From contig CALSSN010000002.1 of the NCBI GenBank assembly GCA_943789025.1, positions 124,001-188,000 of the forward strand: a stretch of DNA of 64,000 nucleotides, read 5' to 3'. The notes beneath the pieces are model-generated. The model saw only the letters and a program-made list of their open reading frames with translations. It was not told the origin of the DNA and searched no databases. The translations under genes were made by a program, and so were the position numbers. The stretch comes from an uncultured Verrucomicrobiales bacterium. Its GTDB lineage: Bacteria > Verrucomicrobiota > Verrucomicrobiia > Verrucomicrobiales > DEV007. Position 1 is the stretch's first letter, and every line of letters starts with the position of its first letter. Positions 33,109 to 43,146 of the stretch are shown one piece after another.

Positions 33109-34650
33109 TCACGCCCAGAGTGTCCGGTCGAGTGTCCGATACTGGATGGCCTCAAGAATATGGGAGGCGGCGATTTGCTCAGTTTCTTCCAAGTCGGCCA
33201 GGGTGCGGGCCACCCGGAGAATCCGGTCGTGGGCGCGAGCGCTGAAGTTGAGCTCGGTCATCGCGCATTCGAGAAATCCTGCGCCTTCTGCATCGATCTG
33301 GCAATGACGTTTCATCTGTCGGGAAGACATCCCACTGTTCCAGCAAGGCGAGTCGGCCTCGGTTTTTGTGGAGCGCTCGCTTTGCAGGTGACGTGCCGCC
33401 TCGACTCGGGCCCGGACCACGGCGCTAGCTTCGCCCGCTTCACCAGAGGCGAGGTGGCGGTATTCGACGAGAGGCACCTCGACGTGCAGATCGATCCTGT
33501 CGAGCAGTGGTCCGGAGATTCGCTGGCGGTATTTCGCGATCTGGTTGGATGAACAGCGGCATTCTCTTTTCGGGTCCCCATAGTAGCCGCAGGGGCAGGG
33601 GTTCATGGCGGCCACGAGCATGAAGGCAGAGGGAAAAGTCATTTTTCCAGCTGCTCTCGAGATGGTGACGGTGCGATCCTCGAGAGGTTGGCGGAGCACC
33701 TCAAGGGTCGATCTTCTAAACTCGGGAAGTTCGTCAAGAAAAAGGACACCGTTGTGGGCCAGGCTGACTTCACCGGGCCCCGGGTTGGATCCCCCTCCGA
33801 GAAGTCCGACATCAGAAATGGTGTGGTGGGGCGATCGAAAGGGGCGTCTTGTGACGAGTCCCAAGGTCCCCTCCAGCATTCCACCGGCGCTGTGAATCTT
33901 CGTTGCCGTGATCGCTTCATCCTCGGACATGGGAGGCATAATTGTGGGAATCCGTTTGGCGAGCATCGATTTGCCGGTTCCTGGAGGCCCGATCATAAGA
34001 AGGTTGTGGCAGCCAGCCACAGCGACCTCGATTGCCCGCTTGACCTGAAGTTGGCCTTTGACGTCGGCGAGGTTTGCATCGCCTGCTTCAGGATTGGCAA
34101 ACATTTCCACCCGACGTGTGGGCTCAGCTTCGATTTGACGTTTTCCGGCAAGAAATTCGAAGGCCTCCCGGAGCGTTTGCACCCCGTAGACTTCGATTCC
34201 GCGGGCCGCGCTTGCCTCGGTGGCAGCCGAAGCCGGAACGATCAGCCTGCGACGCCCCCGTCTCTTCGCCTCCATGGCGGCAGCGAGACTGCCTTTCACG
34301 TGGCGGATAGAGCCGTCGAGAGCCAGTTCTCCGAGGACGCAGCAATCGGTTACTTCGGAGGCGTCTAGTCCCTCGACGAGCGAGATCATCCCGAGCGCGA
34401 TCGGCAGGTCGAAGCCGGGTCCTTCTTTGCGTATATCAGCCGGTGCCAGATTTATGGTGGTACGTCCTTTGGGTCTTTTGAATCCGCTGTTGGAGATGGC
34501 CGCTACGACTCGATCACGGCTTTCACGAACGGCAGCATCAGGAAGCCCGACAATGACGATCTTCGGGTCGCCCAGGCCTTCGTTGACTTCGATTTCAATC
34601 TCGATGGCATCCACTCCGTGGAGAGCACTCGAAAAATATCTTGTAAACAT
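33109..34650 (-). CDS. comM: YifB/ComM family AAA ATPase (Mg-chelatase-like)
   Basis: This 513-residue protein begins '[19 protein letters not shown]', with an N-terminal Lon-like fold ('[20 protein letters not shown]', '[21 protein letters not shown]'), then an AAA+ core with Walker A '[16 protein letters not shown]', '[19 protein letters not shown]', Walker B '[11 protein letters not shown]', and a Zn-type Cys set ('[17 protein letters not shown]'). ComM is a hexameric helicase that promotes branch migration during natural transformation. Gene context gives no competence genes here. Length fits the family. Confidence 0.95.
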   Translation of the reverse strand: MFTRYFSSALHGVDAIEIEIEVNEGLGDPKIVIVGLPDAAVRESRDRVVAAISNSGFKRPKGRTTINLAPADIRKEGPGFDLPIALGMISLVEGLDASEVTDCCVLGELALDGSIRHVKGSLAAAMEAKRRGRRRLIVPASAATEASAARGIEVYGVQTLREAFEFLAGKRQIEAEPTRRVEMFANPEAGDANLADVKGQLQVKRAIEVAVAGCHNLLMIGPPGTGKSMLAKRIPTIMPPMSEDEAITATKIHSAGGMLEGTLGLVTRRPFRSPHHTISDVGLLGGGSNPGPGEVSLAHNGVLFLDELPEFRRSTLEVLRQPLEDRTVTISRAAGKMTFPSAFMLVAAMNPCPCGYYGDPKRECRCSSNQIAKYRQRISGPLLDRIDLHVEVPLVEYRHLASGEAGEASAVVRARVEAARHLQSERSTKTEADSPCWNSGMSSRQMKRHCQIDAEGAGFLECAMTELNFSARAHDRILRVARTLADLEETEQIAASHILEAIQYRTLDRTLWA

Positions 34651-34893
34651 GATTGTCTTATTGATAAAAACAGCGAGTTCCGCGTGTTTTCATTTGACGC
34701 GGGCTGTCAAATAATGTTGAACATCACCCCGCTGGTAACCGTAGATAGTAAAGTGCAGGTTCCTGCGGCAGTGAATTTTTCAGTTTTTTTTAAAATACGA
34801 AATATCTTTCCAGTATACAAACTTAAAGAGAATTGAAGAAAAAGCTGGCATATAAACTCCTTTTTCCTGCAATATTAAAGTGAACTAAGACCC
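34651..34893 (+). promoter_or_regulatory. AT-rich divergent upstream region of the sigma factor gene
   Basis: This 243-bp stretch between comM and the sigma factor gene is clearly richer in A and T than its surroundings and lacks a credible gene. It should contain promoters in both directions. TTGAAC near 34711 with TAGATA about 19 bases on is a weak candidate pair. Confidence 0.4.
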
Positions 34894-35793
34894 ATGGCTA
34901 ATCTCGAACTAGACGGCGGCATTAAGATCTACCTCAGGGAGATCGGTAAGACTCCACTTCTGACACCCGCCGAGGAAGTGCAACTCGCCGACCGCATCAA
35001 GAAAGGCGATCAAGCAGCACGCTCTCACATGATCCAAGCGAATCTTCGTTTGGTTGTTAAGATTGCGCAGGACTACGCGAACTATGGCCTGCCGTTGCTC
35101 GATCTTATTTCTGAAGGGAATATCGGTTTGATGAAGGCGGTAGAACGCTTTGATCCAAACAAAGGAGGGAAACTCTCGACCTATGCGGCGTGGTGGATCA
35201 AGCAGTCGATTAAGCGCGCTCTGGCTAACCAGTCGAAGACGATCCGGCTCCCGGTTCACATGGTCGACAAGATTTCGAAGATGCGGCGTGTCGCGATGAC
35301 CATGAGTGAGGAACTCGGTCGTGAGCCGACTGACGATGAACTTTCAGAAGAAATTGGCATCGACCGAGCCAAGCTCTCGCAGCTCAAAGCGGCCTCACTC
35401 CGCCCTGCCTCCCTCGATGCTCCGATCAGCGAGGAAGACAACACTGAGTTTGGTGAGATCGTTGGAGACGAGGCAGCCCAGACCCCTTTCGAGCTTCTCA
35501 GTCATAAGAATATGCACGGGCAACTCGATGGCTTGCTCGATGTTCTTGATGAGCGAGAGCGGAAGATTATCGATGCCCGATTCGGACTCGAAGGGCAGAA
35601 GCCGAAGACGCTGGAGGAGGTTGGTCAGGAGTTTGGAGTGACCCGCGAGCGAATCCGTCAGTTGCAGAATATCGCATTGAAGAAACTGCGTCGTGCCCTG
35701 CAGAAAAAAGAAGATCCCGGTCCGCGCCCGATTCGTGGACTCAAGCCCGAGAAGGTAGGCGAGGACGAGGACCTTGCGATGATTGTGGACTAG
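34894..35793 (+). CDS. RNA polymerase sigma factor, RpoD/SigA type
   Basis: This 299-residue sigma-70 factor has region 1.2 ('DGGIKIYLREIGKTPLLTPAEE'), region 2 ('NLRLVVKIAQDYANYGLPLLDLISEGNIGLMKAVERFD', 'FSTYA'-type segment as 'KLSTYAAWWIKQSIKRAL'), region 3 ('LGREPTDDELSEEIGI') and region 4 ('RERKIIDARFGLEGQKPKTLEEVGQEFGVTRERIRQLQ'). It lacks the long region 1.1 and non-conserved insert of large RpoD proteins, so it is a short primary-type or RpoS/SigB-like group 2 factor. A separate rpoD may exist outside the window. Confidence 0.93.
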   Translation: MANLELDGGIKIYLREIGKTPLLTPAEEVQLADRIKKGDQAARSHMIQANLRLVVKIAQDYANYGLPLLDLISEGNIGLMKAVERFDPNKGGKLSTYAAWWIKQSIKRALANQSKTIRLPVHMVDKISKMRRVAMTMSEELGREPTDDELSEEIGIDRAKLSQLKAASLRPASLDAPISEEDNTEFGEIVGDEAAQTPFELLSHKNMHGQLDGLLDVLDERERKIIDARFGLEGQKPKTLEEVGQEFGVTRERIRQLQNIALKKLRRALQKKEDPGPRPIRGLKPEKVGEDEDLAMIVD

Positions 35794-35973
35794 AGAAGAG
35801 GGGGAGAGAAAAAATGAGGGCTTCATAAGAAGTCTTGATCATGGGATCTGGAGGGAAGCTTCTCCTGAGGGTCCGGAAGGTTTCGTTTTCTGGCATCGTC
35901 GCTGCCGCTCGTTTTGAAGCAGGCAGAAGGAATTGAATGACAGATGGCCTGTGATGGCTAGAATCCGGATCAC

Positions 35974-37965
35974 ATGCCGGTAGCTTCCAACAGGGTAGAT
36001 CGTAGCCTCGTGCGTCGGGCGGGACAGTGGTTTGTCTACACCCACTTCCGGATACTTGAGTTCCTCCTCCGCCTGTTACCGTTGCCCTTGGTCTTTTTGA
36101 TCGGAGAAGGGGCTGGGCTGCTTTTTTATCTGGGGCTTCCCGGTTACCGGAAACTTGCGGTCAGAAACATGACGATCGCCTTCGGGCGGGAGCGCACACC
36201 CGAGGAGATTCGAAGCATGGCGAGGGCGAGTTTTCTTCGACTGGGAGGCAATCTCCTCTCGAGTCTCGTTCTGCCGCGGATCGGACGGGAAGCGATCGAT
36301 GAGAGGGTTGAGGTGATTTATGAAAAGGGTGCGCGGGAAGTCCAGCAGGGGTCGTCAGGGGTCATTTTCTGCATCCCGCATATGGGCGCATGGGAATTGT
36401 TTTCGCAGCTACCGGAACTCTTCACAGGGGACCTCGCACCTTCGACCATGTACCAGACATTGAGGAATCCATTCTTCGACGCCTATGTGCGCAGAAGGCG
36501 TGCGACAATGGGCCTGCAACTTTTCGACCGGGGATCCGGGTTCCGCGGGCCGATGGCACATGTCAAGGCGGGTGGCGCCCTCGGAATCCTGACTGATCAA
36601 CATGCCGGGGATCACGGAGTCTGGGCGCCTCTCTTCGGTCGATTGGCCTCGACGACTTCGCTCCCCGCAATTCTGGCTGGACGTACCGGTGCCGCTCTGG
36701 TTCCCCTCCATGCAGAGACCGTCGGAAGGGCGCGCTGGCGGCTGGTCTGTGGTAGTCCGGTTCCCCACCAGAAAACGCCGGAAAAGACAACTGCTGTCAT
36801 GAACCTCCGACTTGGCGAGGTTATCGGTCGGTCGCCCGAGGACTGGTTCTGGGTGCACAATCGATGGAAGACACCGAAGCCGAACTTTCTGCTCGCTCGA
36901 TATCGACGAGGCATCTTTTTGCCGGATGAAGTTTTGGTGAGCGACTTGCAGCCGTTCGAGATTCTCGTGCGTTCGCCGAACTGGCTGGGTGATATCTGCA
37001 TGGCGATTCCGGCGGTGCGCGCGATGCAGGCGGGACGCCCCGACGCTCGGATCACCGTTTTGAGTCCGGCACGATTCGCCCCGGTCTGGAACTTGATGGA
37101 GGAAGTTGCGGCAGTGCTTGAGAAGCCTGACGGTGCAAGTCCCCGTGCTGTCGGGAAGCTCATCAAGAAAGCAGATACGCAGTTCGATGTGGCGGTTCTT
37201 TTTCCCAATTCCCTGCGCAGCGCTCTCGAGGCGAAGTGGGGGAACATTCCCAGAATCGTGGGGTTTGCCGGTCACCACCGAGCCTGGGTGCTTGATCAGA
37301 TTGTTCCTCACGGGTCACCCAAAAAACCCCCGGAGCACCAGACCCAGGACCTCCTCGCCATGGTGGAATCGATGGGCGGAGAAAGAAGTGCGAGTGCCGC
37401 TGGTGGGCACGTGATCGGCGGGAGGCGTCTGCCTGAGCCAACTGGTCTGCGGGTCGGAGTATGTCCGGGGGCTGCCTATGGCGGGGCGAAAAGGTTTCCC
37501 ACAGAAAAGTTTGCTGAAACCATGAACCTTGTCGATGCGGAGGTTCCCGGAATCGAGTGGGTGCTTGTCGGCACTCGGCAGGAAGCGGAGGTCGCCGCCT
37601 CGCTCGAGGCACAGGCAAAAGGGCGGGTGGAAAACCTGGCTGGTAAGACGGGGCTGGAAGAGCTGATCGAGACGCTTGCTGGATCTCGGATGCTGCTGAC
37701 CAATGACACCGGAACGATGCATCTTGCCGCCGCGCTTGGTGTGCCTACGGTAGCCATCTTCGGTTCCACAGAGCCTGCCCTTACCGGTCCTCTGGGTCCG
37801 CGTCACGAGGTTGTTCGCAACCACGTCGACTGCAGTCCCTGCTTTCTTCGCGAATGCCCGCTTGATTTTCGCTGCATGCATTCCATCTCGGTTCAGGACC
37901 TTTCCAGGACGGTGATCAATGTTGTTTTGAGGGAGGTCCCGGCGGGGCAGGCGGAAGTCGGATAA
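35974..37965 (+). CDS. fusion of LpxL-like lipid A acyltransferase and WaaF-like heptosyltransferase
   Basis: The 663-residue protein joins two LPS enzymes. Residues about 1-305 match the LpxL/HtrB lysophospholipid acyltransferase family: a hydrophobic N-terminus, 'NMTIAFGRERTPEEIRSMAR' and the H-x4-E catalytic motif in 'CIPHMGAWELF'. Residues about 325-660 match GT9 heptosyltransferases: 'VRSPNWLGDICMAIPAVRAMQ', 'VCPGAAYGGAKRFP', 'LLTNDTGTMHLAAALGVPTVAIFGST' and 'HVDCSPCFLRECP'. The first would acylate lipid A and the second add heptose to the core, both at the cytoplasmic face of the inner membrane. The frame runs without a break through the junction near 310-325. Confidence 0.9.
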   Translation: MPVASNRVDRSLVRRAGQWFVYTHFRILEFLLRLLPLPLVFLIGEGAGLLFYLGLPGYRKLAVRNMTIAFGRERTPEEIRSMARASFLRLGGNLLSSLVLPRIGREAIDERVEVIYEKGAREVQQGSSGVIFCIPHMGAWELFSQLPELFTGDLAPSTMYQTLRNPFFDAYVRRRRATMGLQLFDRGSGFRGPMAHVKAGGALGILTDQHAGDHGVWAPLFGRLASTTSLPAILAGRTGAALVPLHAETVGRARWRLVCGSPVPHQKTPEKTTAVMNLRLGEVIGRSPEDWFWVHNRWKTPKPNFLLARYRRGIFLPDEVLVSDLQPFEILVRSPNWLGDICMAIPAVRAMQAGRPDARITVLSPARFAPVWNLMEEVAAVLEKPDGASPRAVGKLIKKADTQFDVAVLFPNSLRSALEAKWGNIPRIVGFAGHHRAWVLDQIVPHGSPKKPPEHQTQDLLAMVESMGGERSASAAGGHVIGGRRLPEPTGLRVGVCPGAAYGGAKRFPTEKFAETMNLVDAEVPGIEWVLVGTRQEAEVAASLEAQAKGRVENLAGKTGLEELIETLAGSRMLLTNDTGTMHLAAALGVPTVAIFGSTEPALTGPLGPRHEVVRNHVDCSPCFLRECPLDFRCMHSISVQDLSRTVINVVLREVPAGQAEVG

Positions 37966-38029
37966 GCGCATGCGCCTGCTACGGGGAGAAGCAGAAGTGG
38001 GAGCTACGGGTCTCGCTTGCCCGGAAGCA

Positions 38030-39310
38030 TCAAGGCATTGCAAAAACCTTGGAGATCTCTTCTCCGATGATTCTGGCTCCAGTTGCGACGGTTTCGTGGT
38101 CCATGGCATAGCTGATGCGAATGCATTCATGGCGGTGCGACCAATCCGGGCTTTCGAGGCCGAAAAAGAAATACTCTCCGGGAATGACGAGGACCCCTCT
38201 TTTTTTCAGCCTTTCGTAGAGCTCCTTCGAGTTGACGGGAAGGCTCGGCAGCCAGAGCCAGAGAAAGAGGGCACCCTCGGCCGAGTGCAGCCGCCACGGG
38301 ACATGCGCAGGCAGTTCGCGTTGGAAGGCACTTCGTGCTTCTTCGCACTTTCTGCGATAGTAGGGCTGTACGACGGTGCGAGCCAGGTCGAGGAGTTCCC
38401 CTGACTCAAGAAGAGGAGCCGCGATGGTTTGGCCGACGTTGTTGTTGGCCAGTCCGATGATGGCGGTCATCGAGGAGAGTGCGGAAACCACCTGTGGCGA
38501 GGCGATGACGATTCCGGTGCGTGTTCCAGGGAGCCCGATCTTGGACAGGCTGAGCGTGAGAATGATGCCTTCGTCCCAGATCGGTGTGGCTTTTTCGAAA
38601 ACGATTCCCGGAAGAGGCTGACCGTAAGCATTGTCGATGATGAGCGGGACGCGGATGCTTCGGGCGAGATCCCGAAGGCGTGCAATTTCCGAATCGGTGA
38701 GGACATTGCCACTCGGGTTGGTCGGGCGCGAGACACAGATCGCGCCAATCTCGTGCCGTGCCGCCGTTGCTTCAACCGCCTCGAAATCGATATGGTATTT
38801 GAATTCCCTGTCGCCGATCTCTTCAATCTGTGGGGGGACACTCAGGAAGAGATTACGCTCCATCCCCTGGTCGGAATACCCGATGTATTCGGGCATGAGA
38901 GGGAAGAGAATCTTGCGTGGATCACCCTCCGGCATCTCGCCGGCGAGAAGGTTGAAAAGAAAGAAGAAGGCGCATTGGCCGCCAGGGGTGACTGCGATGC
39001 AGTCTTCAGTGAGATCCCATCCGAACTCCTGGCAGAGCCCGTCGGCGACCGCCTTGCGGAAGCGAGAGCCCCCGACCGGGGGCTCGTAGATGGAGAGCAT
39101 ACGCTGAAGGCCGTCCTTGCTGGCGAGCAGCTCCTTGATGCGGCGGCGCCAGAGAGCGTCCACCTCCGGGATCATCGCGGGTTGACCGCCTCCCAGCATA
39201 CAGAGACCCTCGCCGGATGAGGCGAGAGCCTCTCCGAGGTCATCCATAAGCTCTCCAATCCCGCTCCCGAGGGCGAGTCGCCTGCCGACCATGGAGAATT
39301 CGAATGCCAT
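38030..39310 (-). CDS. avtA: valine-pyruvate aminotransferase AvtA
   Basis: AvtA transfers an amino group between alanine and 2-ketoisovalerate to form valine. The 426-residue PLP enzyme closely follows E. coli AvtA: 'GLCMLGGGQPAMIPE', 'AVTPGGQCAFFFLFNLLAGE', 'ILFPLMPEYIGYSDQGME', 'ICVSRPTNPSGNVLTD', 'IDNAYGQPLPGIVF' and the PLP-Lys motif 'LSLSKIGLPGTRTG'. It lies 77 bp downstream of ilvD on the same strand, so both enzymes for the last two steps of valine synthesis are probably co-transcribed. Confidence 0.92.
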   Translation of the reverse strand: MAFEFSMVGRRLALGSGIGELMDDLGEALASSGEGLCMLGGGQPAMIPEVDALWRRRIKELLASKDGLQRMLSIYEPPVGGSRFRKAVADGLCQEFGWDLTEDCIAVTPGGQCAFFFLFNLLAGEMPEGDPRKILFPLMPEYIGYSDQGMERNLFLSVPPQIEEIGDREFKYHIDFEAVEATAARHEIGAICVSRPTNPSGNVLTDSEIARLRDLARSIRVPLIIDNAYGQPLPGIVFEKATPIWDEGIILTLSLSKIGLPGTRTGIVIASPQVVSALSSMTAIIGLANNNVGQTIAAPLLESGELLDLARTVVQPYYRRKCEEARSAFQRELPAHVPWRLHSAEGALFLWLWLPSLPVNSKELYERLKKRGVLVIPGEYFFFGLESPDWSHRHECIRISYAMDHETVATGARIIGEEISKVFAMP

Positions 39311-39387
39311 GGAGGGTGGGTGCCCGGGCAGTTTGGAGCCCGACCGCGTTCCGGATTTCCGGCTTTTCGGGCGGATGTCTTGGAGGC

Positions 39388-41112
39388 CTAGAGGGCGAGA
39401 TTTTCGTCTGTGAGCGCGCCGGTCGAGGCGGAGCTCACGGTGGAAGCATACTTCGCGAGAACCCCTCGCTTGTAGCGTGGCTTTGGAGTCTTGAATGCTT
39501 TGAGGCGTTTGTTGATCTCGGTCTTGGAGACGACGAGGTTAATTTGTCGCTTTTTCGCGTCGATCGAAATCTTATCTCCGTTTTTCACTGCCGCGAGGGG
39601 TCCACCCACATAGGCCTCTGGTGTGATATGGCCGACGACAAAGCCATGGGAGCCTCCTGAGAAGCGGCCGTCTGTGATCAGGGCAACCTTGTCGCCGAGT
39701 CCCTGCCCCATGATAGCGGCAGTGGGGCCTAGCATCTCACGCATGCCGGGACCACCCTTGGGGCCCTCCATACGGATGACGACGACATCGCCTTCTTTGA
39801 TCCTTCCCTTCAAGATCTGCTGCATGGCGGCTTCCTCGGAGTCATAGACTTTCGCCTTGCCGGTGAAAGATTCGCCTTCTTGGCCGGAAATCTTGGCTAC
39901 GGCACCTTCCGGTGCGAGATTCCCATAGAGGATGACGAGGTGGCTGTCCTTCTTGATCGGATTCTTGAAGGGCCGGATGACTTCCTGGCCTTCGCGGTAG
40001 GAAGCCGAGACCCTGGCGAGGTTCTGACCGATCGTGCGGCCGGTCACGGTAAGGCAGTCGCTGTGAAGAAGCCCTTTATTGAGGAGCATCTTCATGAGCG
40101 GAGTGGTGCCTCCGATCTCGACCAGCTTCTCCATCACGAAACGTCCGGAAGGCTTGAGGTCGGCGAGAACCGGGACCTTTTTTCCGATGCGGGTGAAGTC
40201 ATCGAGCGTGATTTTCACGCCGATGGTGTTTGCCATCGCGATGAGGTGCAGTACAGCATTGGTCGAGCCACCGAGGGCGATGGTGACGGTGATGGCGTTC
40301 TCGAAGGCTTTTTTCGTCATGATGTCCTTCGGCGTGATGCCCAGTTCGATGAGGTTCATGACCGCGCCGCCCGAGTCGAGGCAGTCACGCATCTTGTCTA
40401 CCGAGAGAGCCGTCTGTGCCGACGAGTTGGGCAGCGACATGCCGAGGGCTTCGATTGCAGAGGCCATGGTATTGGCGGTGTACATGCCTCCGCAGGAACC
40501 GGGTCCTGGGATGGCACGCTCTTCGATCTGGCCGAGCTCAATATCGGTCATTTCGCCTCGCGCGTGGGTGCCGACAGCCTCGAAAACCGAGACGATATCG
40601 ATATCCTCGTCTTTGTGACATCCGGGGAGGATGGTGCCGCCGTAGACGAAAATGGCAGGGCGGTTGAGACGAGCGATCGCCATCATGCAGCCGGGCATGT
40701 TTTTGTCGCAGCCACCGATAGCAAGAAGCCCGTCCATGGCCTGACACCCCACCACGGTTTCGATCGAGTCGGCAATGACTTCCCTCGAGACGAGTGAGTA
40801 TTTCATGCCTTCCGTTCCCATCGAGATGCCGTCAGAGACGGTGATGGTATTGAAGATGATCGATTTTCCGCCGACGGCATCGACCCCTTTGGCTGCCTCT
40901 CTGGCGAGGCGGTCGATGTGCATGTTGCACGGGGTGACGTTCGACCAGGTCGAGGCGACACCGACTTGACTTTTCTCAAAGTCTCGTCTCACGAAGCCCG
41001 TGGCGTGGAGCATGGCCCGCGAGGGAGCGCGGTCAGAGCCGTCCACGAGAGGTCCGGAGAATTTTCGGTGGAGGGAGGGACGTTTTTTGGCAGCTGCCTT
41101 CTTTGCGCTCAT
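39388..41112 (-). CDS. ilvD: dihydroxy-acid dehydratase
   Basis: IlvD dehydrates dihydroxy acids to 2-keto acids in valine, isoleucine and leucine synthesis using an Fe-S cluster. The 574-residue length and motifs are typical: '[21 protein letters not shown]' with cluster Cys residues, '[22 protein letters not shown]', '[14 protein letters not shown]' and '[22 protein letters not shown]'. An N-terminal Lys/Ala-rich tail ('[17 protein letters not shown]') precedes the domain. It is followed by avtA and divergent from serA. Confidence 0.97.
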   Translation of the reverse strand: MSAKKAAAKKRPSLHRKFSGPLVDGSDRAPSRAMLHATGFVRRDFEKSQVGVASTWSNVTPCNMHIDRLAREAAKGVDAVGGKSIIFNTITVSDGISMGTEGMKYSLVSREVIADSIETVVGCQAMDGLLAIGGCDKNMPGCMMAIARLNRPAIFVYGGTILPGCHKDEDIDIVSVFEAVGTHARGEMTDIELGQIEERAIPGPGSCGGMYTANTMASAIEALGMSLPNSSAQTALSVDKMRDCLDSGGAVMNLIELGITPKDIMTKKAFENAITVTIALGGSTNAVLHLIAMANTIGVKITLDDFTRIGKKVPVLADLKPSGRFVMEKLVEIGGTTPLMKMLLNKGLLHSDCLTVTGRTIGQNLARVSASYREGQEVIRPFKNPIKKDSHLVILYGNLAPEGAVAKISGQEGESFTGKAKVYDSEEAAMQQILKGRIKEGDVVVIRMEGPKGGPGMREMLGPTAAIMGQGLGDKVALITDGRFSGGSHGFVVGHITPEAYVGGPLAAVKNGDKISIDAKKRQINLVVSKTEINKRLKAFKTPKPRYKRGVLAKYASTVSSASTGALTDENLAL

Positions 41113-41215
41113 GGATTGTTGAAAAAGAATGAATTAATGAAAAAGAGGACACCATCCCGAGCGAGGGGGGGGCCGTCAAGCACGGAGGGGTATTCTGAGC
41201 AAGAAGAGTAAAAAA

Positions 41216-41244
41216 TTGAGGCTGAAAAGTATGATTTTTATAAT
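41216..41244 (+). promoter_or_regulatory. sigma-70-type promoter upstream of serA
   Basis: TTGAGG at 41216-41221 and TATAAT at 41239-41244 are separated by exactly 17 bp in the AT-rich gap between ilvD and serA. It reads toward serA and would leave a leader of about 200 nt. A second TATAAT at 41264-41269 lacks a matching -35. Confidence 0.6.
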
Positions 41245-41449
41245 AAACCCAATAATTTTTGATTATAATAATTTTTAGCGCGGGCATCTCCCCATTTTTT
41301 TGTCGGTTTCTTGATCTTCGTTTGAAAAGTTTCCTCGATCGGTTACCTCGTTTTGGCATTCTTTCCTGCAGAAAAGGCGTCCTTTTGGGTTCTCTCTCTT
41401 GCCAGAGCGAGTTTTGTGGGCTTAGTCCCCATCCACCTATTTACTGACT

Positions 41450-43054
41450 ATGGCACACCGTGTTCTCGTCTCCGATCCCATCTCTGACATAGGGGTTGAC
41501 CTTCTTGCCAGGCATCCTGATATCGAGGTTGATTTTAAAACTGGCCTGACTCCTGAGGAGTTGTGCGCCATCATCGGCGACTATGATGCTCTGATTGTTC
41601 GCTCGCAGACGAAAGTGACACCGGAGGTTCTCGCCGCAGGAAATCGTCTGAAGGCGGTAGGGCGTGCAGGGGTGGGTGTTGATAATATCGACCGCGAGGC
41701 GGCAAATGCCGCAGGGGTCATCGTGATGAACACGCCGACAGGGAACACAATATCGACAGCAGAGCACGCTTTCACCCTCATGCTTTCAGCAGCGAGGAAT
41801 ATCGGGTCGGCGCACCGGGCGGTGACAAGCGGTGGCGACTTCAAGGCTGCTCGCAAGGGATATATCGGGATCGAGCTAAACGGAAAGCGTCTTGCAGTGA
41901 TCGGGATGGGACGGATCGGGGCCGAGTTCGCCAAGCGTGCTCAGGCCTTTAACATGGAAGTGGTTGCCTACGACCCGTTCCTCACCCAGGCCCGGGCCGA
42001 CGAGCTCCGGGTTGAGTTGGCGGCCTCGCCTGAGGTCGCGCTGAACGGGGCGGACGTGGTGACCCTGCATATTCCGATGACCGCAGACACCATGCACATG
42101 CTCAATGCAGATCGGCTGGCTTTGATGAACCCCGGCGCGTTGGTAGTGAACTGTGCACGCGGCGGGCTGGTGGATGAAAAAGCCCTCTTCGCTGCCATCG
42201 AGTCCGGGCATATTGCCGGCTGCGGGATGGATGTCTTTGAGGAGGAGCCGCCAGGTGCGGACCATCCCCTGTTCGGACTGGAAATGCACACCACCTTCAC
42301 CCCACACCTCGGTGCCTCGACGAATGAGGCACAGGAAAATGTGGGCATTCAGGTGGCCGAGCAGATCCGGGATTTTCTCGTCACCGGGGAGATCCGGAAT
42401 GCTATCAACATGCCATCGGCCGATGCCGCAGCGCTCGTTGAGCTCGGAGCGTTTCCGCAGATTGCAGCTGCCTTAGGGAAGTTGCTGGCCAAGCTGACTC
42501 CGGGAAATCCTGAATCCTTGAGGATCTCCTACCACGGTGATATTGCATCGAAGAATACCGCTCTCGTCTCGCGGGCTGGTCTGACGGCGTTTCTCGAAGC
42601 GGCACGAGCCGACGGTCAGGTCAATGTGGTCAATGCGCCCGCTGTGGCTGCCGAGATGGGGATCGACCTGGTCGAGCAGACGATCAATGCGAGGACCGAG
42701 TTTCATGAGCTGCTCGTTATGGAAGTGGTGAAGGGAGCCGAGCGCTTCCGTGTTGCCGGCACCGTGATCGGCCAGAGCCCGAGAGTTGTCGAGATCGATC
42801 ACCTCTATGTCGATACGAATATCTCTGGCCATTTCCTGCTGATTCGCAACGATGACCGCCCGGGAATTGTAGGGGCAGTGGGAACCGAACTGGGTTCCGC
42901 CGAGGTGAACATCGCCAATCTCTCGCTGGCACGGAACAAGTCGCAGGGGAATGCCCTCACCGTCATCGAAGTCGACGAGCCGGTGGGCGCGGATCTGATG
43001 GCCTCCCTGCGGGCACTTCCCGGAGTTTTGGAGGTCAACGGCGTGACGTTGTAA
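41450..43054 (+). CDS. serA: D-3-phosphoglycerate dehydrogenase, long form
   Basis: SerA oxidises 3-phosphoglycerate, the first step of serine synthesis. The 534-residue protein has the substrate and NAD domains ('VGRAGVGVDNIDREAANAAG', 'GKRLAVIGMGRIGAEFAKRA', 'MNPGALVVNCARGGLVDE' and catalytic His in 'TFTPHLGASTNEAQENVG'), then the allosteric substrate-binding domain and a C-terminal ACT domain ('FLLIRNDDRPGIVGAVGTELG'), the layout of the long bacterial form with serine feedback. A promoter-like site lies 206 bp upstream. Confidence 0.96.
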   Translation: MAHRVLVSDPISDIGVDLLARHPDIEVDFKTGLTPEELCAIIGDYDALIVRSQTKVTPEVLAAGNRLKAVGRAGVGVDNIDREAANAAGVIVMNTPTGNTISTAEHAFTLMLSAARNIGSAHRAVTSGGDFKAARKGYIGIELNGKRLAVIGMGRIGAEFAKRAQAFNMEVVAYDPFLTQARADELRVELAASPEVALNGADVVTLHIPMTADTMHMLNADRLALMNPGALVVNCARGGLVDEKALFAAIESGHIAGCGMDVFEEEPPGADHPLFGLEMHTTFTPHLGASTNEAQENVGIQVAEQIRDFLVTGEIRNAINMPSADAAALVELGAFPQIAAALGKLLAKLTPGNPESLRISYHGDIASKNTALVSRAGLTAFLEAARADGQVNVVNAPAVAAEMGIDLVEQTINARTEFHELLVMEVVKGAERFRVAGTVIGQSPRVVEIDHLYVDTNISGHFLLIRNDDRPGIVGAVGTELGSAEVNIANLSLARNKSQGNALTVIEVDEPVGADLMASLRALPGVLEVNGVTL

Positions 43055-43146
43055 GATGCGGTGGGCGTTGGGTTGGCGGGCTTTCTGATGCCGCGCGTCG
43101 CGGGCACGTGGATGTGTGACCGCAACGCTATCGAGCGATTCGATGG

